A stretch of DNA of 64,000 nt, taken from Sipunculus nudus (Eukaryota; Annelida; Sipuncula; Golfingiida; Sipunculidae). Every line of letters begins with the position of its first letter. Position 1 is the first letter of the stretch. Made by a program: the position numbers and the translations under genes. This document shows positions 14,034 to 26,019 of the stretch, one piece after another. The notes under the pieces were generated by a model, which saw nothing but the letters and a program-made list of their open reading frames with translations, did not search any database and was not told where the DNA came from. Location of the stretch: the NCBI GenBank assembly GCA_026874595.1, contig CM049318.1, forward strand, positions 53,545,250 to 53,609,249. The letters are read 5' to 3'.

Positions 14034-14990
14034 TTGTATAAATACGTTAAGTATATTGCCAATTCACCAATTTACAGAACATTGACATTTATAACATACC
14101 AGACCCCAGACCATTCGGCCGGGGCAGGAAATTTACATGCACAGGTCCACAATAAAACTTACGCAATGCTGACCCATAACAACAATACCTCACACAAAAG
14201 CTCCGGCCCATCCACAACCGCCAACGCAGTCACCAAAACCAAAGTGCAAGCGCAACAAGGAGGCATTAGGAAAAGGTTGAAAAGAGAATCGCCATCCACG
14301 TCACCCATTCAGAGAAAGAAGAAACAACTCACGAGTACAGGTATATCTGAAGATTCAGACAACCAGCCCCTGTCTCAGCTGAAAGAAAGTTGTGATGACT
14401 AGCATATATTTAAGGAAAAGTCAGAGAAATTAACCAGATGCCTGACTGAGGAACTGAAAGCCGAGAATGTGCAAAAAGCTTTAAAAACATTATAGACCGA
14501 GCCGTAACTATAAAGGACAAAAGAATTAGAAATTAAGGTGACATCTTTTGAAAAACAAATTCTTTCTCTTTACACTGTGAAAGAGTCTTTAGAAGAGAAA
14601 CTTGAACAACATGAACAATATTCACGTCGTACGTCTCTGTGCGTTGTTAATGAATTGCCAGAAAGCAAAGACGAAAATACAGACACAATTATGAATATGG
14701 TATAACAGCTTTTCAATGTGAATAACTGGGAGGATGATATAGAACGGTCTCATCGTGTTAGGAAGTGCCAACATGATGAAAAGCCGGTACCCATTTTGGT
14801 AAGACTATTGTCTTACCGAACAAAAGCTAAAATCTATCGTTCAAAGAACAAGTTAAAGTTTGCCGGCAACAGAGGACAACACATTTTTATTAATTAAGAC
14901 AAAGAAAAGACTTAAAATGATTAAACAGTAGAAAACCTAAAAAAAATGACGGCCTTATAAGAGACCGTTGGACCATGAGTTGCAAAATCA
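14034..14990 (+). pseudogene. LINE B ORF1 remnant
   Basis: The N-terminal stretch is rich in Ser, Thr, Asn and Lys and has a basic run near 14,270 (RKRLKRESPS). After a stop at 14,400-14,402 another frame contains EQYSRRTSLCVVNELPESKD near 14,615 and the piece RSHRVRKCQHDEKPVPILVR near 14,745, matching the RRM region of LINE ORF1 proteins and resembling ORF1 of LINE A in the same region. It is disrupted by stops. It was probably an RNA-binding chaperone of the element. Confidence 0.7.
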
Positions 14991-17900
14991 GAATCAGGGA
15001 CGTTCAGGAGAAGCTTTTGTATTTTACCTCACCTTAAGTGTTAAATGACTGGGGAAAAATAGAGTAACTACCACAACACCTCAGTGAAGCTGTTTCGATT
15101 AGCAGCACAATGCCGAAGTTATCTAATCACTCCACAGGCTTTGCATGCTATGCGGACTCAAATGAGAACATTGGAATTTTCACTGTATAAGACATATGTA
15201 TATTACATAAATGATAACTATGGTGGGATATATTGACAAAGTTGAAAAATGAATATTAAATATATATAAGTATATATAAACAGGTGGAACCGCCCTGACC
15301 CGACCTGCAACAGGAAGTAATCACAGCAAATTTCTAAAATAATATTATTTTCTCCATTCAATCCCTTTCAAATTATCGTTTTTACGTTTGCAAAACATAT
15401 TTATAAAAAGATAACAAATTCTCTTAGGTTCCCTGGTATATTCATTCATACGTATACATACGCGCTCATGGTATATTATACAAAACGATCCAACCTGTGC
15501 TAAAGAAACGACTTTTCTCAGTACAGCACGTATACTCAAACAGCTACAGTTCGTGTTTATCTTCAGTTAGTTATTTAAACGTATTATCGCACGAATGTTT
15601 GTAATTCAATACATATGGAAAGCACATTTGGCTAATGTTATGTCAGGTTCGAATGGTAGAGCTCAAAGCAAGGGAGTATACGGAAGTATGCTATTGCAAA
15701 AGGAGAGTTTCACTGGATTACAAAGAGAACATATTCGTTTATATAAATTAATACATATACAACATTTAAAATGCGTTCACTCAATGTTAGGAGTCGAAGA
15801 GATAGGCTTAAAAGAGAAAAAAAACTTTAAAATCGCTAGGATGCAAATCGAAAGGCATTATCTTTCTACAAGAAATGCACAGCTGCATAGACAATGAGAA
15901 ATCGCTGGAGAGAGAATGGGACTTAAAAATTGTGTTTGCTCATGGGAATAGGATGAGCAGAGGTGTAGCCATTCTCTTTCCATCCAATGTTAATATTATT
16001 ATCCACAAAATGAATGCAGACGTAAACGGACGTTACATATTTCTCCACTGTAATATAGATGAAGCAGAAATTCTGCTGATAAACATCTATGCACTTACCA
16101 AAGACACCCAGTGAACAACACATTTTCTTTACAAACGTTTATGGATAAAACAATAATTATCGGTGGTGATTTCAACATGACTCTTAATCCTAATATAGAT
16201 AAATTAGGTGGTAAAAATGAACCTGAATCTAAATACAGAAATTTATCATCAATTTCTTATATGATTATTAATACAGAGATACATGGTGGGATTTAATCTA
16301 AAACACGTGCACGTTTACCAGAGTACAGAAAACCCCTAGGATTTTGAGTAGACTTGATTATTGGATAATCCTTGCTGTCCTCTCCCCGCAGGTGTCCTCG
16401 GGAAAAATAACAACCGCTATATGTACGGATCACAGCTTGATCACATTAAACTGAAAATTAATCGGGTTATCAAAACGGGATCCAGGATACTGGAAATTTA
16501 ATACGCTTCTTTTAAATGATAAAGACATTTGTTCGGGTGTCTGACGAGAAATAAAAGAAAACAAAGAAAATATGCAGAAGAATCAAATAAAACTTTGGTA
16601 GGGCACACTAAAATGCGAAATCAGGGTATTCGCTATTCAATTTTTGAAAAGGAATGCCAGGAATTTGGGACAGACGGGGAAAATATTAAAGAAGAGAATA
16701 ATAGTATATCAGAATCTATCCAGACGATTGACTGAAAAGGGTAAACGTTCTGATTACCTAAAGTAAGAACTAGAGGACATTTATGAAAAAAGCAAAACAT
16801 TCTCTTTTTAGATCACGTGTACAATGTTATGAAGAAGGCGAAAAAAGCACGAAATACTTTCTTTCTTTAGAGCACAGTTATTATAATAATAAACATATAA
16901 GACAGATTAAGGTAAATATATGGTAATATAAAATGTGATGATATTATATTATAGGAATGTTTTAAGTTCTTCAAAGACTTTACATGAGAGCAGAAACCGT
17001 GGAGAGTGGGGACAACACCTTTTTCCAACAAGATAATATTCCACAGTTAAGCGATGTAGATAATTCCTTTGTAAATGCTGATATTACAGAGGAAGAATGT
17101 ACGAAAGCTCTTAAACCAATGAAGAATGGGAAAACGCCAGGTCCAGATGGTTTCAACGCAGATTTTTATCAATATTTTTGGCTTCACTTTCAGGCTACTT
17201 TTCTAGGTTCTGTGAGATATAGTTATGCGGAATCCTATCAGTTGAGCAAAGAAGGGGGGGTCATATCTTTACTTCCAAAGAAAGGTAAAGACAGGATGTT
17301 TCCTAAAAAAACTACAGGCCCATTACAATCCCTTTTTGAATTTGTTCATGTTCAGGCCCGGAAGCTAATTTAGCTGATTTACCAGTGAGATGGTACTCGG
17401 GGTCCTTTCAAGTTCTTGGTATTATATTTGATAACAATAAAAGTAAATTAGCAGATGCTAACTTCAATGACAAATCGGTGCTTATTCAAAATATGTTTAG
17501 AATTTGGAAATTAAGATGCTTTACACAAGGAAGAATATTAATTGCCAAAACTTCAGCAATGTTCCAGCTGGTATATCCTATGTCTGTATTGCATATACCT
17601 GTACACTGTTTAAAAAAGGCACAGCAGTTGACAGATCAATTCATTTTGGAGGAGAAACACCCTAAGATAAAACACAGTGTATTAATTTTGAATGTTTAAC
17701 ATTGTGGTCTTTATGCTCCAGACATCAGGTTGGAAAACGTCTCATAAAAGTTAACCTGGATTAAACGCTTCCTCTGTTCAAATGATGTTGCTTTGAAAAC
17801 TGCTATGGTATCCCATTTCAGATGGTCACCTGTATTTATAACAGATCTGTTTAAGAGCAGATGCGAAATGGACTTGGAAATCAATTTACCGTCTTTTTAC

Positions 17901-18830
17901 CCAGATATTCTTACTAACATAAACCAATTAATGATAAAAGTAACCATAGCTCTGTGGGAAATACTTTATATGAAATCATATGGCATAATAACTGCATACG
18001 TGCCAATGGTAAAGATATACTATATCTAAGGTATAAAACAGGGATAATTTTTTAAAGGATATTTTAAGAGAAGATGCAAATGTTATGACGCTTAAAGATA
18101 TAGCTACTAAATATCATATTAAATTTATTTTTTTAGAGTATTTTACGCAAATCCATACCATCGTTTTGAAAAAAAAAAACTTTTACGAACAAACATTGAA
18201 CAGAGTCAATTAGAGATGAAAATATGATGTCTAAATCTAACATGAACCTGGATGTCTTCTGTAGTAAGAATATTTTAAGAAAGTTTCTTAACAAAAAAAC
18301 GCAGAATACCAACCGGGATTCAAACATGAAACTCGGAACTTCAGATAACACCAAAGGATTGGTCTTTTATATTGATGTGTCCATGTACGTGTACAATATG
18401 TGTCAATTTCAGGACTTCTAATACAGACTGATTAAAAAAACTATAGCACATAATCATTGGCTGCAAAATAATGAAAATAAATGAATCACCGAACTGTTAA
18501 TATTGCGAAACGAACGATGAATTGCTGTTACACAAGTCCATATTTTGTAAAGATATACAGACATTCTGACATCGGAATAACAAAGATAAAATATTTGAGA
18601 TATATAGGAATCAAGATAAAAGGCATTTTAATTTTTGTCTGTTAATCTCAAGATTCTATATCCATAATGCTCGATATAAAAAATGAACCTTTTTCTATTT
18701 TAGCCTTTCAGAGAATATTGAACAACTACCAAAATATAGAAATGCAATTCTGTATTAAAAAGGACAATAAAAACAGTATTCAAACTTGGGATAGATTATG
18801 CCCTGCTATCTCATTGTAATGAAATCTCCC
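14100..18830 (+). mobile_element. Degenerate non-LTR retrotransposon (LINE B), internally deleted
   Basis: A second, distinct LINE on the same strand as LINE A. It contains a decayed ORF1, an endonuclease region and a reverse transcriptase whose palm is missing. Multiple frameshifts and stops are present. It ends in unidentified AT-rich DNA; no poly-A tail or target duplication was confidently found. Confidence 0.8.
15771..18780 (+). pseudogene. LINE B ORF2: endonuclease-RT, RT palm deleted
   Basis: A likely start is ATG at 15,771 (MRSLNVRSRRDRLKRE). Endonuclease motifs follow: SRGVAILF near 15,957, LINIYAL near 16,080 and IIGGDFNMTLN near 16,157. The RT begins at 16,984-17,373 with KPMKNGKTPGPDGFNADFYQ. 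At about 17,340-17,385 the reading jumps from the motif preceding the palm to VLGIIFDNN, which belongs after the palm. The catalytic motifs A and C (FADD/YADD type) are therefore absent, consistent with an internal deletion of several hundred bases. The 3' part (17,385-18,780) is further frameshifted. Confidence 0.75.
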
Positions 18831-20330
18831 ATAAATAGTGTGCCAGGCCATCTGTGATGAAGGTTGATTAAAAAAAATCGCATTTGTGTACTTACTTTTT
18901 CCCCACCATTGTGTACTCTGTTCTGTGCATAAAAAAAAGTAGAAATTGCAAAAAGGATGAGATGTTCCTTGCAATATACTTGCTGAGATGCATTTCCAAA
19001 TTTAAAAAAAAATGAATTTTCCTTAAATTTCACCTGATGAACCTACTCGTTTTGTTATAGCGGTTCAGTTTACTACGCGACAAGTGAAATTGTTTCAATG
19101 ACAAGTAGACGGCACTCGGTTCAGAACAAAATATAGTTCCGTTATGAGAACTACATGTCGTGCATAAACCTATCGTGTGGTGCAAATATCAAAGAACACC
19201 TGCTTCATAATAGAGGCAGCTTGCCACCCATACGTCGATATATAATTAAGTAAAAACCTTGAGATGGTAGCACAAGCTGTAGGGTTCGTATCAATTCTAT
19301 TATAAGTAGATTTGCAGGCCATTTCTAACAGTACTTTATTCATCTGCTTGTTGAACTGTCAATTACCAGCAGTAAAACAGAAATGACGTTATTCTGTTAT
19401 GAAAAAATAACAAATATTACATTCACGTTTGTCTTACGTATATTCATGCAGCCATTATTTATAACGAAGCTGGTTTTGCTCGTAAAGTTTGTCTCTCCGT
19501 CCGTGATGTTGGCTGGACAAGGGAAATTACTTCAAATTCAGTTCTCGCCGCCAGGGAAACCAAAACAGATTTTGTAGGACAACATTGTTTCTTCATTATT
19601 TAGCAAAAAATACACGACCATATAAGCCTCTGATGTCAAATACTACCAGACAGCAAATATTTCCGGCCCTTATAATACGTGTTTGATTATGACTTGAAGT
19701 ATGACACGCAGGCTCCTATCAGTTTATTTCAAAAAGGCCTGAATGTCCTGTTGACTTGACTTGGTTCATAAACAAACCACTCTAGCCATATTCGTTTGGA
19801 TCATTTGATTTAATTTCCTCATAAGGAGATGACCCATTGGTCATGTCGCTCAACTGATTAATAGTATTGGTAGTGGATATGATACTAGATGCATTTTTTG
19901 GATTATAACTGATTGTCACAAGGGCACTGTAAATAAGCCTATGTTGAATCTAAATAAGGTCACGGTGACTTATTTACCCATGTGGTGGCAGATATCGGGT
20001 AGGGGTTGGTATGTGCAAAATTGAAAAGATTCAGCACCAGGGAATAAAGTACTAGTCATGATTGGACCAACTGTTTTAATGGTGAAATGGATGTTTTAAG
20101 CAAGCAGATTGCAGAATACTGGCTGTCGTGACATTATTTAAGGTTTTCAAATGTACCACCCTGTAAGTGCAACAGTTTAGATATGTGACCTGTAAAGCAC
20201 ATCCAAGTTTCAGAAGTAGAGAAACTGGTATGATTACTGTAATTTGACAACTAGTCTGGATTAAACAATGAACTACGTTTAATGACTTTAACTGAAAATG
20301 CTGAGAAACTGATTTGATTGCTGTCATTTG
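18830..20330. other. Intergenic, nothing recognised
   Basis: No recognisable coding sequence. About 19,950-20,020 matches 2,640-2,700 in inverted orientation, indicating repeat-derived DNA. Confidence 0.4.
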
Positions 20331-20339
20331 ACGGTCTCA

Positions 20340-21720
20340 AGAAGAACAGAAGAAGTTGGGGAAAGAACAGATCAGTAATGATCAATAAACAAATGAGACT
20401 CAATGAAACGACATGAAACCTTGGCTAGAAACTGGCACAAATGCTGTAATTTGGCAATCTCAAAATACCGGTAAAAATTGATAAAAATAGAAATAATAAT
20501 GGCACCACCAGTCTGTATCAGCTGATTAAACTTGTAATGAATAATAAATAAACCAGGTTTCAGGAGACTTGATTAAACCACAGCTCAGAAACTGACACGA
20601 TTGCTCTAATTTGACAGATAAAAATGAGAGGACAAAATATATTTCAGGTAGCGAAACAGTGCATGATCTATATGCAATTCAAGATTCATGGCAATACATG
20701 CATTAATGATTGAGATACATGAGCTTTTGTATCAATTTTTCTTTATTCATTACAGAATGAAATTAGATCACAGTGACCGACTTTGAGATTTCCAAGGTGA
20801 TCTTTAGAGAACTCCCTGGATTTAAAGTTAACAGTTTCTTGATCTGTGCCCTGTTAACGGACGGAAACACGGCCGTATCAAAGGTGATCGCTAGCTATTG
20901 CTCAGATGACTTGCAGTCAGTTGAGCTATTACGCTCGGATGCAAATAAACTTCCACGGCGAAAAAAAACCGCCACATAACTTAATATATGATTCTAAATT
21001 GAACATTGGCCATAACACCTGTATACATTATCCTAAATATGTCGCTTCTATATGTACATACTGATATGACGTTACGTTAAGCAATGATTGAATAAACATC
21101 TTAATAGATAAGGCCCAGTGGCCTCCAAACATGTCTGCCTGTATATAGAATATATTGATTTGACTGACCTGTAGTTTATCAGGATTAATGCTCTCACCCT
21201 TAGGCAAAATGGCCTGTGCCGATTTTCATAAGTGCTGAGCAGGCCATAATCTATGATTCCGTAATGCTTAGTATTCTGGGATAATTAAGTAATTACTATT
21301 TATGTTATATCTTTCCAGAAAATACAATCTGGGGAGGAAAAGGAGTTTAAATCCGAAATTTTGGAACATGGGAATATCAAATTCGGTCTCCACTGAATTT
21401 ACTGTACGGGTCAATTTTAACATGAAACACAGCAAACAATCTATAGCAGTCCATTCGACAAGAAATACAGTTGCAATCGTACTACCAATGAAGTTAATAC
21501 AAAAAAGCTCTGTTATAATTAAGTATATCAAGAAGACAAAGAGACAGAGTTTCTCGTGACCAGATGCTATTATAGGAGCATATTCCGATATTATCTGACG
21601 TTTTATAACTGTAATTGATATCTTGAATTTATGATTGTACGGTTTCAGTGCATTCAATAGATTAAGTAATATAGACACCCTTAGCAGTAGCGGATCCAGA
21701 AATTCGAGATCAGGGGTGCG
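20340..21720 (+). repeat. Dispersed repeat, copy 3
   Basis: Direct copy of the repeat at 2,740-3,870, continuing into sequence shared with 4,870-4,990 and 5,310-5,360. It keeps the same order of blocks with small indels and scattered mismatches. A TA tract occupies about 21,738-21,779 at its right end. A 3' continuation appears at 22,730-22,960, after an insertion that carries the SINE at 22,279. Confidence 0.6.
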
Positions 21721-21734
21721 CTTATACTGGGTGT

Positions 21735-21782
<48 letters not shown>

Positions 21783-22278
21783 TTTGTTTATTTATTATTA
21801 TTGTTGTTATTAAATAATAAATTTTCAACCTATGAATAATACAATTTTTTATTAGACCTATATGAATAAAATCTAGAGTAATGTTATTTTGTCAAGTCAA
21901 TGACAGGTACAAGAGTGAAGGGATGGGAGGGGGCCATCTCTTCCAATATTAAGTATATTTAAAGTAAAGAAGATATCCTGAGGCAACTTTCAGGTATTTG
22001 AGGCTTTCTTGTTCCTCGACTACTGTTTTTTTTAAATATCTTTGCATTACCAAGTCAGAATTTAGGGGTTTGGGTTCACTTGTGGCCGGCTATAATATTT
22101 ATTTTAATCAAAATTTGGATATTAAATTTAACTGGAAAGTCTGTCCATTCAATCGTTTATAACATGGTAATGTATGTATCGTGAAATACGTATCTACATT
22201 TATTACTTTCATATATCATTTTTAAATATAATCCTCGTGGAAAATATTTGATATGTTAAGGTTGCATGTTAAACTTTG

Positions 22279-22385
22279 CTGGCTTTTTTGGCCTAAGCAG
22301 CACACAGGACTCAAGATAGCACAGACCATGAGTTCGAGTATCAGGCGTGGAGCCGTGAAATTTTCACGGTCTACCAAATCCAGCA
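22279..22385 (+). repeat. tRNA-derived SINE, copy 1
   Basis: TGGCCTAAGCAG resembles a pol III A box and GAGTTCGAGTATC resembles a B box about 45 bases later. The following GCCGTGAAATTTTCACGGTC is a short perfect hairpin and is shared with the copy on the minus strand at 57,360-57,469. The pairing of promoter boxes with a shared tail indicates a SINE and not a functional tRNA: no cloverleaf with a complete acceptor stem was found. Confidence 0.65.
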
Positions 22386-23419
22386 CTGGGATCCGTAGGC
22401 AAAACAGAAGGCCGTGTCTCACTCACAAACGCGAATGCTCTTTTAAGGGGGAGGGGTGTTAAACAGTGTTATGACTAAGCAAAGTGTTATCATGGAAAGA
22501 CTCCCTCCCTCAGTATAGAAACATTCTGATGGTATCTTAATCACAGAGCTGTTCATTAATATATTAAAATTACATATAAAATAGAAAGTTTGTGGAAAAC
22601 TGTAATTGTTAGTGAGTGAGAAATATATCTAAAAACTGAAAAACAAGTACGAATAACTGAGGAAAATAGATTAAGTGAGAGATATCACAGCTCAACAAGG
22701 GGGGGGGGGCAATCTGGATCCGCCACTCTCCTTAGCAGCAGACCAAACTGTCCATTTTAAAAATGTGTCCACTGATTGAAGAAATGGGCTCACCCTGGTT
22801 TATTATTAGTTAGGACAGGTGCATCCAGACTTGGCTGAAGTATGAATAAGGATGTGTTCAAAGCTTTTGCGTGAAGTGAAAAGTAAATGTAATTGGAAAT
22901 ACAGCTTTATTGTGTACTTAATCAGGTAATGCACTGTATTATAAGACATACAAAGCTATAACACCAGAATTACCTTTGGGTCTCACAAAACTCTCAGAGA
23001 ATAAGACAAGAAATGTTAGGTTTCAAGAGCACCACGCAAGAGATTTTTTTTTCGATTTGTCGGTTGTCCTGCCAGGCCTAAGGTTCTGTCACTGGGACCT
23101 TTTCCCATCCGATAGTATAAGCTTCCTATGAAATATACAATGTGCACTAAAATCGATTTCTCAAATGTTCCTCAGTATCATACTATATTTTGTGTTAGTA
23201 AGGCAAGTCAGTTCCTGGCTTACAGAATCTTGCGCAAAGGATACTTAAGCTTAAAGTTTCTGTATAGAGCAAACAGCTTCTGAAATCTAGGAGTAGATAC
23301 AGCCGAGGAGAACTACCCCCCCCCCCCCCCCCCACCCCAAGCACAGGCTTGGTGTTATGAAAACTTAATGGCGAGACTATGCCAATTTTAGTCATAAACA
23401 AATGAGCCTTGTTTATGAC

Positions 23420-23850
23420 CAGAATTCTGCTTCACTTCAAAATGACATAAATCAATAACGCAATATTTTTTGTCTAATGTCAGGATGGAGATGTATACAA
23501 ATGACAATGTGTTATTCACTGAATTATGCAACACTCCATGATCAATATGCATGGAAAGAACCATGGAAATACATGCATTAGTTATTCATATGCTCAAGCG
23601 TTTGTATCAATTTTTTTAAATATACTAAGAGCTACTTATTAGCCCTATAGCTCGGAGAATATAGGTCCCAGTACACTAATTTAATATTTCGAAAGAGGCT
23701 TTTTTTACGGACCTCCATTGGTATTTAGTTAGAAGTATCCAGCAGTTACGTTTTGTGTCATGTTAACGAAAAACTGGAAAGCCGGACATCTAGCCGTACG
23801 ACGGACAAAGAGTGATTGCTTTTTATCCAATTGACCTAATTTTTGCAGAA
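23420..23850 (+). repeat. Dispersed repeat, diverged copy 4
   Basis: Shares blocks with 3,010-3,330 and 20,600-20,900: a CATGATCAATATGCA-like segment, the TTTGTATCAATTTTT segment and the GTTAACG...GCCGTA segment. More diverged than the other copies. A poly-C run lies at about 23,317-23,332, just before it. Confidence 0.5.
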
Positions 23851-24124
23851 TGGTATGACCAGTATTGAATTTATTATATATATATATATTAAATATGTAT
23901 ATACATATATACCTTAATTCAATATCTGCATACACTTAGCGACTGAAATACCTCATGTGTTGCCTCACTTAATTAAATCTAATGTATATATTATTTGTAA
24001 TACATCCATTTTGACACATTTAGTAATTTATACACCAGCTTCACAAGGCCTCCTAAATTTTACAAAATATTTAACCCGTGTAAGTGCTGATACTGTAAAC
24101 GTGCATATTAAAGACCGGGTATGT

Positions 24125-24760
24125 TACTTCCAGGTAGCTTAACTTCAGGAAAGCTTAACCCGGCTTAACCTCTGGACAGCTAAACCTCAAGCAAGCTTAA
24201 GCATGGACAGCTTTACCTCAATAGGTCAACCTTTCGACAGCTTAACCTCAGGCAAGCTAAATCTCTAGACAGCTTAACCTCAGGGGAGCTTAATCTCTAG
24301 ACAGGTTAAATACAAGAAAGCTTAACCTTTTGACAGATTAACCTCAGGAAAGCTTCATCTATGGACAGCTTAACCTCAGGAAAGCTTAACATCAGGACAG
24401 CTTATCTTCAGGACAGCTTAACCTCTGGACAGCTAAGCCTCAGGACAGTGTAACCAAAGGATGGCCTTACCTCAGGACAGCTTAACCTCAGGACAGTTTG
24501 ACACTCGGGCACCTTAACTTCAGGACAGTTTATCCTCCGTGCAGAATCTGGCAAGCTCAACCTCTGGAAAGCCTAACTTCTGGACAGCTTAACCTCAGGA
24601 CACCTTAACCTCCGGATAAATTTCTTGCAAGACTGACCCCCATCCCCTGACTGGGACAGATTAACCTCACAATCAAAAATCTACACAAATTAACGGCAGT
24701 ACAGCATCGTCTGCGGACAGCTTAACCTGCGGACAGATAATTCCGCATGGCTTCGGGCTT
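24125..24760 (+). repeat. Tandem array of a ~16-bp unit (GGACAGCTTAACCTCA)
   Basis: Several tens of imperfect copies of a unit close to GGACAGCTTAACCTCA run without spacers. The reverse complement of the same unit forms the array at 47,800-48,150 on the far side of the RAG arms. Unequal copies and continuous head-to-tail organisation show a degenerate minisatellite. Confidence 0.85.
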
Positions 24761-25582
24761 ACCTTCAGCCTAGTCCCCTAACTTGTCTAGTAATTTGCTT
24801 CTTGTAATTTGTGCTGATCATGAAGGCCTAGTAAGATCTCGCACCAGTATAGTTGCCCGGAAGTGGCCTAGATAACAAAGAACTCTATCCAGGTGATAAG
24901 GAATATTGTAAATGAGCACATGACGTACTACGTCACGAGGGGCGGATCAAGGATTTAGAGAAAGGAGGGTATACAAAAGGTCCCAAAGTCAGGTGAAAAG
25001 GAAGGAATCGGGGGTGGGGGGGGTGGGGGGGGGAGGGGTTCGGCCGCAATATTTGTTCTGATACCCTTACCCTAAGGTTGCGGCAGGGGAAAAGGGGGGT
25101 GGGGTGGGGATGATTTTAATTGGCTAATTAACGATTAAGTTTTACATTCTTTATCTGCACATTTCCATAGAAGGCTTGGTCTTTACCCCGTTGGGTGACC
25201 ATTCATATGAAAGATCCTTTCATTGGATGTCTTTTGAGTTGACAAAGATGTAAATTTTACCAATAATAACGATTATAAGGTTATTCACCAGGACAGGACT
25301 CGACAACAATAATGGCCAACTTGCCCATGGGGTGGGAATATCTTGAGACCAAGATGTCCCTTGTCTGAAAGTTGCCCGCTGAGCCTACGATATGTCAGAC
25401 CATGCCCATGACATAATCCAAGGGAATATGACATACAGGATATATCATACAGGAAATATAGGAGCAGAGTATGTGTTATGTCATGATGTGTATAATGAGG
25501 TAAATAGAGTTTTCCACATCAGGGAATATTAAGCATTTAAATTTCGTCCAACCCATTTCAATGAACTAGAATTTAATATATA

Positions 25583-25628
<46 letters not shown>

Positions 25629-25742
25629 CAATGAGGGTTGGTCGGCAGATAACCACAGGTAATTCTGTTGAATGAAGACAGACAGACATAACCCAATACT
25701 AACACCAAAAAAACCATCAGAAATGTAAAAACGTAAGTCTAA
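24760..25742. other. Intergenic flank of the RAG-like element
   Basis: Contains G-rich runs (about 25,010-25,040) and a TA tract (about 25,585-25,626). The part at about 25,330-25,540 matches 47,290-47,460 in inverted orientation, more diverged than the RAG arms. No gene was recognised. Confidence 0.5.
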
Positions 25743-25940
25743 CACTTACAAATGTTTGCAGTGTATTGCAACGAAGCTGTAAGCTCGTCTTTCACCCGGT
25801 CGCGACGCATGCGCAAACAGATATAGGTTAAACACGCCCATCGTGACCTGTCTCGACGCATGCACACATGTTTCTCAGATACTTCCGCCCAGACCAAAAC
25901 AACAACAGCTACACGTGAATCTGCGACGCGCCACATTTTG
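25743..25940 (+). repeat. Left terminal sequence of the RAG-like element
   Basis: The arm starts CACTTACAAATGTTTGCAGT. CAC is the invariant start of RAG recombination signals and of Transib/ProtoRAG ends (family knowledge). The segment is GC-richer than its surroundings and holds the probable promoter of the accessory gene, whose ATG is at 26,020. It matches 45,969-45,772 read on the minus strand. The inner limit of the true TIR cannot be set, because the whole arm is inverted-repeated. Confidence 0.7.
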
Positions 25941-26019
25941 ATCAGTTCATTATAGTTTTATCTAGTTTTATATAACTCAACACCCTTTTTGATTCGCGTT
26001 ATTGTGATATATCGAGGGG

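Noticed and set aside
21268-21828. 186-codon minus-strand frame
   Set aside because: It runs through a TA microsatellite (poly Ile-Tyr) and a dispersed repeat; no domain was recognised.
22279-22385. Functional tRNA gene
   Set aside because: Promoter-box-like elements exist, but no complete cloverleaf or acceptor stem was found, and a second copy shares the non-tRNA tail.
24125-24760. CRISPR-like array of short repeats
   Set aside because: Units of about 16 bp run head to tail without unique spacers and are imperfect; this is eukaryotic minisatellite DNA.
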